Positions 1 to 7,814 of a stretch of 64,000 bases of DNA are shown piece after piece. The notes beneath the pieces were generated by a model, which saw nothing but the letters and a program-made list of their open reading frames with translations, did not search any database and was not told the origin of the DNA. This stretch comes from UBA5109 sp038148755 (GTDB lineage Bacteria; Pseudomonadota; Gammaproteobacteria; Pseudomonadales; Pseudohongiellaceae): the NCBI GenBank assembly GCA_038148755.1, contig JAYQWA010000008.1:1-64000 (forward strand). The letters run 5' to 3'. The translations under genes and the position numbers were made by a program. Position 1 is the first letter of the stretch; each line of letters opens with the position of its first letter.

Positions 1-993
1 CGAGGCGTTGATATCCTTGTGGCCACACCCGGACGCTTACTGGATCTGTTTCAGCAAAATGCCATTAAATTTACCGACCTCGAAGTCCTGATACTGGATG
101 AAGCTGACCGTATGCTGGATATGGGATTTATCCGGGATATCAGAAAAATTCTTGCCCTGTTGCCCCGTAAAAGACAAAACCTGATGTTTTCCGCAACTTT
201 TTCAGATGACATACGTAAACTGGCAAAATCCATTTGTTTTAACCCGGTAGAAATTGATGTTTCGCCTCGCAATTCAACCGTGACTACCATTACGCAAAAA
301 CTCTACAACATCGAAAAAGAGCAAAAAAGCGCCTATTTGTGTCATTTATTGAGTCAAAGCAAAGAGCAAACCCTGGTGTTTAGCCGAACCAAGCATGGTG
401 CGAACAAACTGGCAAAACAGTTAAATAAAGCCAAAATTACAGCTGCGGCAATTCATGGCAATAAAAGCCAGAATCAACGAACCAAGGCACTGGCTGACTT
501 CAAACAAAATAATGTACAGGTATTAGTAGCAACAGATATTGCAGCCAGAGGCATTGATATAGACCTGTTGGCGCAAGTAATAAATTTTGATTTACCGCAT
601 GTGCCAGAAGATTATGTACATCGCATTGGTCGCACTGGTCGAGCTGGCGCAAGTGGTATTGCAATCTCCTTAGTCAGCGCAGATGAAAAAAAACAATTGC
701 ACGCTATTGAACGCTTGATTAAATTTAAGATCAAGCAAGAAGACATTGACAGCGCCTTTGAACCTGTTTTTAACCAAACAGTTCAGGTATCCGGGCAGGC
801 AAAGAAAAGTGGCACTGATAAGAAACCCCTGCAGAATAAACTAGGTAGCGGTAAATCGTTTACTGCCGACAGGAAAAAAAATAACAGCCCAGTAGCCAAA
901 ACCAAGACAGCACAACAGAAACGAAAATTTAAAAAAACTGCAAAATCAAACAATGTCTGGAGTCAAAGCTTTACCCCAAAACCATCACGATAA
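1..993 (+). CDS. DEAD-box ATP-dependent RNA helicase, RhlE-like (5' truncated by window edge)
   Basis: Cytoplasmic RNA helicase that uses ATP to unwind structured RNA, probably in ribosome maturation or cold adaptation as known for RhlE-type proteins. The frame is open from base 1, so the N-terminal Q motif and Walker A lie outside the window; 330 residues are visible. Counting from the first codon, ATPGR (motif Ib) is at about 8-12, DEAD at 33-36, SAT at 64-66, and the helicase C-terminal domain ends with HRIGRTGRAG near residue 207. The last 80 residues are a lysine-rich, low-complexity tail, typical of RNA-binding extensions in this group. RhlE fits better than SrmB or DbpA because of the tail, but the missing N-terminus makes the exact subfamily uncertain. 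The next gene starts 3 bases after the stop. Confidence 0.9.
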   Translation, partial: RGVDILVATPGRLLDLFQQNAIKFTDLEVLILDEADRMLDMGFIRDIRKILALLPRKRQNLMFSATFSDDIRKLAKSICFNPVEIDVSPRNSTVTTITQKLYNIEKEQKSAYLCHLLSQSKEQTLVFSRTKHGANKLAKQLNKAKITAAAIHGNKSQNQRTKALADFKQNNVQVLVATDIAARGIDIDLLAQVINFDLPHVPEDYVHRIGRTGRAGASGIAISLVSADEKKQLHAIERLIKFKIKQEDIDSAFEPVFNQTVQVSGQAKKSGTDKKPLQNKLGSGKSFTADRKKNNSPVAKTKTAQQKRKFKKTAKSNNVWSQSFTPKPSR

Positions 994-996
994 AAA

Positions 997-2139
997 ATGA
1001 TTGCATCATTAACTAAAAATTCAGGATTAAGCCTGCTAGCCATGTTTGCTTTGCTAGCATTAAATGCCTGCTCACCTGCGCCACAAGCAGAAGATAATGA
1101 AAGCGCTTTTGAATTTGATTTAAATGCCGTACTGGGTGGTGATGATACTGACGGTTTTTTACGCGCTGATGCACCGCGTGTTTTTTCCTTTCCCCAGGAT
1201 CACGGAATGCATCCGGGATTTCGTAATGAATGGTGGTATCTCACCGGTAATCTTGAAACCAACAATGGACAACGCTTTGGCTATCAGGTGACTTTTTTCT
1301 CAACCAGCTTTGCCCATGACACACAAAATTCGATTGATGGTTGGCAAAGCCCGCGTATCTGGATGGCACACGCAGCACTCACTGATGTTGCTAACAACAA
1401 ACATACCGCGCTTGAACGCTTCTCCCGTGAAAACCCCGGACTGGCGGGTGCCCAGTTAGACCCTTTCAAGGTATGGCTGGAAAACTGGTCGCTGTCTTCT
1501 GCAACAAATGAGTTTCCCTGGTCTTTATCCCTTGAAGATGCTGCCTTTAAGCTTAAACTCACTTTAAACCCACTAAAAGAGCCAGTTCTGCAGGGTAACA
1601 ACGGACTCAGTCAAAAAAGCCAGGAGCTCGGTAATGCCTCCTATTATTACAGTCTCACCCGTCTGCAAAGTAGCGGAGAAATATTTCTCGATGGCGCACG
1701 CTATCAGGTTACCGGGCAAAGCTGGCTGGATCGGGAGTGGAGCACATCTGCCCTCGCGGACGACCAAAGCGGTTGGGACTGGTTTTCTCTGCAGTTTAAT
1801 GACGGTCAGGAGCTGATGTACTACCAGTTACGCGATAAAGAAGGCAATGCGCATCCCAATAGTGATGGCAACTGGACAGATATCGATGCACAACAGATCC
1901 CCGTTTCTGCCGATGACATTGTACTGCTTGAAATTGAAAACTGGCTTAGCCCCTCAGGCATAAGCTATACCACGGAGTGGACAATTCAATACGCCGGTCA
2001 GCAATGGATCGTGCGTGCACTGATGAATGACCAACTGATGGACTTATCCGTGCCCTATTGGGAAGGGGCCGTTGAAATCCTGGATGCCGGGAACCTCGAC
2101 CCCCTCGGACAAGGCTATCTGGAAATGGTTAGAAATTAA
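997..2139 (+). CDS. Lipocalin-like (AttH/CrtC-type) lipoprotein
   Basis: Predicted lipoprotein of 380 residues. A hydrophobic segment ends in LALNAC, a good lipobox, so the protein is probably membrane-anchored on the outside of the inner membrane or in the outer membrane. The mature part has the hallmarks of the AttH/carotenoid hydratase (CrtC) lipocalin-like family: HPGFRNEWWYLTGNL near residues 71-85 and a second repeat with GQSWLDREWS and DWFSLQ in the C-terminal half. In other proteobacteria relatives often sit next to an AttEFG/YbbA-like ABC transporter; no such genes are here. It starts 3 bases after the helicase stop and has no clear Shine-Dalgarno sequence, so it may be translationally coupled. 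Substrate unknown; a lipid or isoprenoid ligand is only a family-based guess. Confidence 0.8.
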   Translation: MIASLTKNSGLSLLAMFALLALNACSPAPQAEDNESAFEFDLNAVLGGDDTDGFLRADAPRVFSFPQDHGMHPGFRNEWWYLTGNLETNNGQRFGYQVTFFSTSFAHDTQNSIDGWQSPRIWMAHAALTDVANNKHTALERFSRENPGLAGAQLDPFKVWLENWSLSSATNEFPWSLSLEDAAFKLKLTLNPLKEPVLQGNNGLSQKSQELGNASYYYSLTRLQSSGEIFLDGARYQVTGQSWLDREWSTSALADDQSGWDWFSLQFNDGQELMYYQLRDKEGNAHPNSDGNWTDIDAQQIPVSADDIVLLEIENWLSPSGISYTTEWTIQYAGQQWIVRALMNDQLMDLSVPYWEGAVEILDAGNLDPLGQGYLEMVRN

Positions 2140-2145
2140 TTGAGC

Positions 2146-2164
2146 GCGAGTGATTCTCATTACT
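2146..2164 (-). promoter_or_regulatory. Candidate Fur box upstream of the DUF5916 gene
   Basis: Read on the minus strand the site contains AATGAGAATCA, which matches the core of the 19-bp Fur consensus; by eye 14 of 19 positions agree. It lies about 80 bases before the start of the outer-membrane DUF5916 gene, in the only gap available for that gene's promoter. One-copy sites of this quality arise by chance at times, so this is a candidate only. Confidence 0.4.
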
Positions 2165-2239
2165 GTTTTTAGTAAAATGCACACTTTTTGCGAAATATTA
2201 CTTTAGTATCTCCGCTTTCTATTTCTTATTGGAAGAGTT

Positions 2240-4465
2240 ATGAAACTGTCAGCCCGGCTTGGATTTGCCCTTTCTTTCACCCTTTCAATATTGCTAGCTG
2301 CCTCAAGCCATGCACAAAGCAATAACAACCCTGAAGGGCTGAAAGAATTCAGAGCCACTCGTGTAGCAACAGCACCGGTGCTGGATGGCGTACTGGATGA
2401 TACTGTCTGGCAACAGTCCGACATGATTGATGATTTCCACCAGATCAGCCCCGGCGATGGTACTGAGCCTTCAGAACGCACCGAAGTCTATATGGTCTAT
2501 ACCGAAGACGCGCTTTATATAGGCGCACGGATGTATGATTCCAACCCGGAGTTAATAGCTGCACCAGTGATACGGCACAACCAGGGCCTACCCGGGGACG
2601 ACCGTCTGGTCATTATTCTTGATCCCTTCAATACCCGCCGGGTCGGTTATCGCTTCGAGACCAATCTGAATGCTGTACGACACGATGCGCTCTATCAGAA
2701 TGTCACTTCATTCACCGGCGACTGGGTCGCTATCTGGGATGTTGCGACAGCGACTTTTGATCAGGGCTGGATTGCCGAAGTAGAAATTCCATTCAAAACC
2801 CTGCCTTTTGATCCCAGCATTGATACCTGGGGTTTTAATTTTGGTCGTGGCATCCGCCGTCGTGGTGAAGAAATGGCCTGGGTCAGTTACAACCGCAGTT
2901 ATAACCCCAGTATTGTGGGTTTGGCTACCGGCCTGGAGGGCATGAGTCAGGGTGTCGGGCTTGATGTTGTGCCAACGATGACATTGAATGAGCGACGTAC
3001 TTTTAATCCCGGCGATAAAGAAAATAATTTTGACCCGTCGCTGGATGTGTTCTATCGCCTGACCCCTTCCTTGAATGCGGCATTGACTGTTAACACCGAC
3101 TTTTCCGCCGCCGATGTTGATAACCGCCAGGTTAACCTGACCCGTTTTAACCTGTTTTTCCCGGAAAGGCGTGATTTTTTCCTGAATGACGCAGACCTGT
3201 TTCAGTTCGGCGGGATCGGAGGAGGTTTTGGCGGAAACCAGGCAACTTCACGAGGAGGCAGAGAGAATGCCAGACCTTACTTTTCACGGACAATCGGTAT
3301 TGGTGCCAATGGTGAACAGGTGGACTTAAAGTACGGCGGCCGTATCAGTGGCCGGGTCGGACGCTGGAATATAGGTACGCTAGCGGTACGTCAGGATGAA
3401 TCTGCAGCTGTTGATGCCAGTGATCTCTTTGTCAGTCGAATTTCAGCCAACGTGCTGGATGAATCATCGCTTGGCTTTATCTTCACCGATGGAGATCCAC
3501 AATCCAATCTTGATAATACGGTCTATGGTGTTGATTTCAGATACCTGAATACACAACTGGCCAGTGGCCGTCAGCTCCAGGGTGATGCCTGGTATCAGCA
3601 ATCTGATACCCCTGGCCTGAATGGGGATGATGCCTCCTGGGGAATAAACGTTTCCTCACCAAACAATGCAGGCTGGCGCGGTGAAGTCGGCATAAAGGAA
3701 GTGCAGCAAAACTTTAATCCCGCCCTGGGTTTTGTGAATCGCACCAACATAAGAGATTACTCTGGCAGACTGGGTTATACCCATTACTTCAGAAACAGCA
3801 TCTGGCAACAGGCATTTAGTGGTCTTGATGTTTTCCGGGGTGAAATTATTGACGGCGGACTGCAGAGTGAGGTCCTTAAATTCCGTTTACTGGAAATGCA
3901 AACAAATTCCAGAGATTCTTTTGATATTGGACACACGCGCTACCGAGAAGTGGTTTTAAATCCTTTCACGATTTATTCCGAACCTAGTAGATCAGTATTC
4001 ATCCCTGCTGGAAATTACGAATACCAAACCTATGACATCAGCCTGAACAGTGGTAACCAGCGTGAGTTTTCAGCCGGACTGAGAACGGAAATCGGCGAGT
4101 TTTATAACGGCGATACCACAGGAATCTTTACTTCTTTTAACTGGAACCAGTCGCGTTATTTCGCCATGGCCCTGAATTATGACTGGACCGATATCAGCCT
4201 GCCACAGGGCGAGTTTACCGCGCGCCTTACCAGCCTGAGTACGCAAGTCGCTTTTACTTCAGAATTATATTGGATCAGCTTGCTACAGTATGACAATATT
4301 TCTGAGAATATGGGGCTTAATACACGACTGCAATGGATTCCGGAAGCAGGCCAGGAAGCGCTGATTGTATTAAATTACAATATGCAGGATGTGGATAAGG
4401 ACAACACTTTCCATACAGCCTTATCTGATCTTAGCATCAGGTTCAGATACACGTTCAGGTATTAA
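2240..4465 (+). CDS. DUF5916 outer-membrane protein with N-terminal CBM9-like domain
   Basis: A 741-residue exported protein. The signal peptide ends around ASSHAQ (residue 26). Residues about 40-220 form a carbohydrate-binding-module-9-like domain (ATAPVLDGVLDDTVWQQ, DALYIGARMYDS), and the rest is the DUF5916 part, rich in alternating aromatic/polar strands and ending in an RFRYTFRY-type aromatic C-terminus, as expected for a beta-barrel inserted by the BAM machinery. Family members are common in marine Bacteroidetes and Gammaproteobacteria, but the substrate is not established; a role in glycan or peptide binding is inference. Start chosen at the ATG preceded by GGAAGAG. A Fur-like site sits upstream, so iron-linked control is possible. 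It converges with the following minus-strand gene. Confidence 0.8.
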   Translation: MKLSARLGFALSFTLSILLAASSHAQSNNNPEGLKEFRATRVATAPVLDGVLDDTVWQQSDMIDDFHQISPGDGTEPSERTEVYMVYTEDALYIGARMYDSNPELIAAPVIRHNQGLPGDDRLVIILDPFNTRRVGYRFETNLNAVRHDALYQNVTSFTGDWVAIWDVATATFDQGWIAEVEIPFKTLPFDPSIDTWGFNFGRGIRRRGEEMAWVSYNRSYNPSIVGLATGLEGMSQGVGLDVVPTMTLNERRTFNPGDKENNFDPSLDVFYRLTPSLNAALTVNTDFSAADVDNRQVNLTRFNLFFPERRDFFLNDADLFQFGGIGGGFGGNQATSRGGRENARPYFSRTIGIGANGEQVDLKYGGRISGRVGRWNIGTLAVRQDESAAVDASDLFVSRISANVLDESSLGFIFTDGDPQSNLDNTVYGVDFRYLNTQLASGRQLQGDAWYQQSDTPGLNGDDASWGINVSSPNNAGWRGEVGIKEVQQNFNPALGFVNRTNIRDYSGRLGYTHYFRNSIWQQAFSGLDVFRGEIIDGGLQSEVLKFRLLEMQTNSRDSFDIGHTRYREVVLNPFTIYSEPSRSVFIPAGNYEYQTYDISLNSGNQREFSAGLRTEIGEFYNGDTTGIFTSFNWNQSRYFAMALNYDWTDISLPQGEFTARLTSLSTQVAFTSELYWISLLQYDNISENMGLNTRLQWIPEAGQEALIVLNYNMQDVDKDNTFHTALSDLSIRFRYTFRY

Positions 4466-4522
4466 ATTAAACAGTCGTTCAGGAATGAAAAGATTCCACG
4501 ATACAGAGTTTATAGTACCAGT

Positions 4523-5350
4523 TTAATTTTCAATGTAGGGTCTTAGTGTATCTATCAACATCCGGTATTTTCCTCTGGCACCAGAGCTGTCGGTATTGAT
4601 TAGCTCTTCGAGTAAGAGTTCATATTCTGCCCTTAACTCACTGGCATCAATTTCCACAATACCCTGCATACCATCCAGTGATTTCTGCAAAGAAACGGAT
4701 CCCGACTGCAGCTGAAAATCACTGAAAACATCCCAGCCCAGATTAAAATATCCTGCATGTGTTTTTACAACTGCTTCTGCCCATGAAGTAAATTCACCAC
4801 AGTTGTTCCTGCTGATATTGATGGAATCAGTTTCAGAAAAATAACGTCCAACAACATAAAGATATAACTCAGTATAGGCGGCATTTTCGTAATTATTGTT
4901 GGCGTTAACGCAGTTTATATTCTCTGATGAACATTTGCTCAACCCTTCAAAAACTTCCATCAGCAAACTGGCCTGGTTGACACTCAAATCACTGCCATAA
5001 ATCAGACAGTGTGATTCCACCGTTTGCCTGCCAAAATCACAGGAAGCAGGCCATGAATAACCCTTCTCTTCAAAGTTATCCAGCAACCATTGCATATTTT
5101 CTTTGTTAAAGAATTTGCTTTCGAAATCAAAAATATAATTAAAATTTGTCAGCAAGCGGCATTGAATTCTGCCTGCATCAACCCGTGATAATCTGTCCAT
5201 GTAGCGTTGTGCAGTACTTTGGTTACCCGCTCTCAGATTATCCACAATAGATTGCGCATCACTTTGTGCAAACACACTGCCAATACCTGCAGTAAACAGT
5301 ACATAAAGGGAAACTGTAATCAGGAAATGTCGGCTCTTAAAATGTGTCAT
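4523..5350 (-). CDS. Secreted protein of unknown function
   Basis: A 275-residue protein I do not recognise. Its N-terminus is a clear Sec signal peptide (basic start, hydrophobic run, cleavage likely after SVFA near residue 28). The mature part is predicted mostly helical and contains several cysteines (for example in RIQCRLL, SWPASCDFG, SHCLIYG, LSKCSSENINC), suggesting periplasmic disulfides. No catalytic motif is visible. It is downstream of, and co-directional with, the PepSY protein but separated by about 140 bases holding a 14-bp palindrome, so it may have its own promoter. Confidence 0.7.
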   Translation of the reverse strand: MTHFKSRHFLITVSLYVLFTAGIGSVFAQSDAQSIVDNLRAGNQSTAQRYMDRLSRVDAGRIQCRLLTNFNYIFDFESKFFNKENMQWLLDNFEEKGYSWPASCDFGRQTVESHCLIYGSDLSVNQASLLMEVFEGLSKCSSENINCVNANNNYENAAYTELYLYVVGRYFSETDSINISRNNCGEFTSWAEAVVKTHAGYFNLGWDVFSDFQLQSGSVSLQKSLDGMQGIVEIDASELRAEYELLLEELINTDSSGARGKYRMLIDTLRPYIEN

Positions 5351-5452
5351 GGCTATATCCTAAACACATGTCAGTAAATTTTAAGCCAATAAGGTAAATA
5401 TAATCTGGCTTCAGGACGACATCAGCCTATCACTCAGGTGTTTTTTTTGAAA

Positions 5453-5466
5453 TACCCAGCTGGGTA
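5453..5466. repeat. Perfect 14-bp palindrome between two minus-strand genes
   Basis: TACCCAGCTGGGTA is its own reverse complement. It lies in the 142-base gap between the PepSY gene and the secreted-protein gene, about 100 bases before the latter's start. It has no loop and no T run on the minus-strand downstream side, so an operator is a better reading than a terminator. The binding protein is unknown. Confidence 0.45.
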
Positions 5467-5492
5467 ATCAATGATCAATGGGATCTTAAAAT

Positions 5493-6086
5493 TTACAGTG
5501 TTGCAATAAAATAGGCAGCAACAGAAATTACGATTCCTACCACGGAATATTTTAGAACTTTCCTGAAACGGAATTTATTCGGCAGCAATAACAGAAAACC
5601 CGCCAGAGAAAAAATCACCAGAATAATACCACTGATATCAATCAGGGCGTTCCAGACAATATGCGTGTAACGCCCTTTATGCAGATCATTTAAAACTGCA
5701 ACCAAGCCATAGTCGGTTGACTCAGCGTAAATTTCCCCTAACTCCTGATCAATTTCCACCAAAGCCTGATAACCCGGACCATCGTATTCAATCGTGACAA
5801 AAGGCTCAGCAATTGTCAGGTCTGCAAATTCCAGGCGGATGCCAAATTCATCACGCACATAGGCTGCCAGTTCAGGCGAATCAAAAATCATACCGTTATC
5901 ATCCAGCGGCAAGACTGGCAGATTATCCAGCGTACGTACTTCAGTTTGCGGTTCAGCCACCATAAGCTCTGCATGGTTTAATGTAATGCCGGTAATGGAA
6001 AAAAATACCAATACAATTAGTAGGGCTATTGAGAGATAAACGTGAATGGTTCTGGACCAATTCACTAAATTACGATTAATTGCCAT
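5493..6086 (-). CDS. PepSY-associated transmembrane protein
   Basis: Inner-membrane protein of 197 residues with the PepSY-TM layout: an N-terminal transmembrane helix (about residues 16-34, followed by GITLNHAE), a roughly 90-residue periplasmic PepSY-like domain, then LNDLHKGRYTH and two closely spaced C-terminal helices. Conserved histidines at the membrane edges (NHAE, LHKG) are the usual haem or electron-transfer positions in this family. It is divergent from the apbE-like gene at 6220. PepSY-TM proteins repeatedly neighbour ApbE and DUF2271 genes, where they are proposed to carry electrons across the inner membrane to flavinylated partners. No FMN-binding domain with an ApbE target motif was found in this protein itself. 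Confidence 0.8.
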   Translation of the reverse strand: MAINRNLVNWSRTIHVYLSIALLIVLVFFSITGITLNHAELMVAEPQTEVRTLDNLPVLPLDDNGMIFDSPELAAYVRDEFGIRLEFADLTIAEPFVTIEYDGPGYQALVEIDQELGEIYAESTDYGLVAVLNDLHKGRYTHIVWNALIDISGIILVIFSLAGFLLLLPNKFRFRKVLKYSVVGIVISVAAYFIATL

Positions 6087-6219
6087 AATTCTTCTTTTTT
6101 ATGTATCTTTAGTTTATTAGCCTATTAAGTAAGTGTGAAAAAAATATGACCTGTCTTACAACCGGGCCAAACAGTCTTTAAAATGAACAGTCACATTGAG
6201 CTTGAATAAAATAGAAAGT

Positions 6220-7770
6220 ATGACGCAACCAAATAATAAAACACTTAGTCTTTTCCCCCAGCTGCGCCACTCAGTAAGCCGGGCATTATCATGTATTTTT
6301 CTGCTTACTGCATCACTTGTTATTAACTTCAGTGTCGCAGGTTTAAGCCAGGCTCAACAGGGTCAGGTAGAAATTATTGAACACTATGATGGCGTCCTTG
6401 GAACCTCTCTGGACATCACTATCTATGCGCCTGACCAAGCTAGCGCAACAAACGCAATAGAAATGGCCATTGCGGAAATTGCACGCCTGGAGCAACTACT
6501 GACGACTTATGACGAGAGCAGTGAGCTGATGCAATTAAATGTCTCAAGAATGACTGATTCGGCTTCACCGGCTTTAATCGATGTCGTCAGTGCCTGTGAA
6601 GACTGGTTTACTCGCAGTGAAGGCAATTTTTCCTGTCGCCTGGGTGCAGTAGTGGATTTCTGGGATGAAGCGGAAGAAACCCAGCAAGTCCCTGGTCGTA
6701 ATGATGTTGCTCCCATCGCCCGTAATGCCAATCGCGCTGAATTGACCATAAATCCGGAACAGAACCAGATTGTATTGGGTGATGGCATCAAACTCGATCC
6801 TTCCGGTCTTGCCAAGGGTTATATTATTGACCGGGCCATGGACATACTGAAAAACATCCCTCATGTAACTGCCGTTAAAGTGGATATCGGTGGCGATGCC
6901 TCTTATTGGGGAACACCTCCTGATGCTTCAGGCTGGGAAGTCATGGTCGCCAATCCAGAATCCACTGCTGATAATGCTGACTTTATCACCAGCCTTTCAT
7001 TGGACTCCAAAGCCATCGCAACCAGTGGACATAACAGTCGCATGCGACAGATTTTAATGCGTGAGTTCAGTCATATTTTCACACCGCAAACAGGCTGGCC
7101 TGTATTCAGCGGACTATACGCCGTAGTTATTGCGGATGACACCATGACAGCGGACGCCGTTGCTACCACACTTTCGGTATTACCGATTGTCGATGCCCTT
7201 GCCATTGTTGAAGCTTTGCCCGGTATTGAAGCCTTGCTGGTCGATGAAAGTGGTGCCCAACGCAGCTCCTCCGGTTGGAATGAATATTTAAGTGCCGAAT
7301 TACTATTACTGTCCAATGCCGATTTCAAACTGACACTGGATTACTCCATTCCTTCCCAGGATGGACGAGGCTATGAGCGCCCCTATGTCGCAATCTGGGT
7401 CAGCACCATGGACAATCAGCCCATTAAAAACCTGATTCTGCTGGGAGGCGAGCAACGCTGGGCTGGAAGTAACTCACGTTGGTGGCGCTATGCCGGAAGA
7501 CGCTCTACGGTAGAAAAAATCAACGTAACACGACCTACGCGTGGTCCCGGTGAGTATCAACTGGTCTGGGATGGTCTTGACGATTCGGGAACCCTCTTGC
7601 AACCCGGTGATTACTTGCTACATGTGGAAGCCTCACGAGAACATGGTGGTCACAGCTACCGCAATGTCAGATTCTCATTTACCGAAGGTACGCAAACCAT
7701 GGAACAGGAACAATTTGGCGAAGTGGGGGCGTTTAAAGTTGCAGTGGAAATGAACCCGGCGGAAGAGTAG
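6220..7770 (+). CDS. FAD:protein FMN transferase (ApbE) fused to a DUF2271 domain
   Basis: Exported 516-residue protein. ApbE enzymes transfer FMN from FAD to a Ser/Thr of extracytoplasmic redox proteins using Mg2+. The hydrophobic signal segment spans about residues 25-45. The ApbE domain follows (YDGVLGTSLDITIYA, LEQLLTTYDESSELMQLN, KLDPSGLAKGYIIDRA, VDIGGDASYWG, TSGHNSR, FTPQTGWPV, TADAVATTLSVL), with the GGD and TADA metal/FAD motifs intact. The C-terminal 150 residues are DUF2271 (LDYSIPSQ, RPYVAIWV, RWAGSNSRWWRY, GPGEYQLVWDG, DYLLHVEASREHGGHSY). I chose ATG 6220 over an upstream TTG at 6196. The fusion and the divergent PepSY protein point to an extracytoplasmic flavin-based redox system; its flavinylated target is not visible here. 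Confidence 0.9.
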   Translation: MTQPNNKTLSLFPQLRHSVSRALSCIFLLTASLVINFSVAGLSQAQQGQVEIIEHYDGVLGTSLDITIYAPDQASATNAIEMAIAEIARLEQLLTTYDESSELMQLNVSRMTDSASPALIDVVSACEDWFTRSEGNFSCRLGAVVDFWDEAEETQQVPGRNDVAPIARNANRAELTINPEQNQIVLGDGIKLDPSGLAKGYIIDRAMDILKNIPHVTAVKVDIGGDASYWGTPPDASGWEVMVANPESTADNADFITSLSLDSKAIATSGHNSRMRQILMREFSHIFTPQTGWPVFSGLYAVVIADDTMTADAVATTLSVLPIVDALAIVEALPGIEALLVDESGAQRSSSGWNEYLSAELLLLSNADFKLTLDYSIPSQDGRGYERPYVAIWVSTMDNQPIKNLILLGGEQRWAGSNSRWWRYAGRRSTVEKINVTRPTRGPGEYQLVWDGLDDSGTLLQPGDYLLHVEASREHGGHSYRNVRFSFTEGTQTMEQEQFGEVGAFKVAVEMNPAEE

Positions 7771-7814
7771 AGTTGGTGAACCATTCTAAAACCTAACGGA
7801 ACACGCACTTAGGC

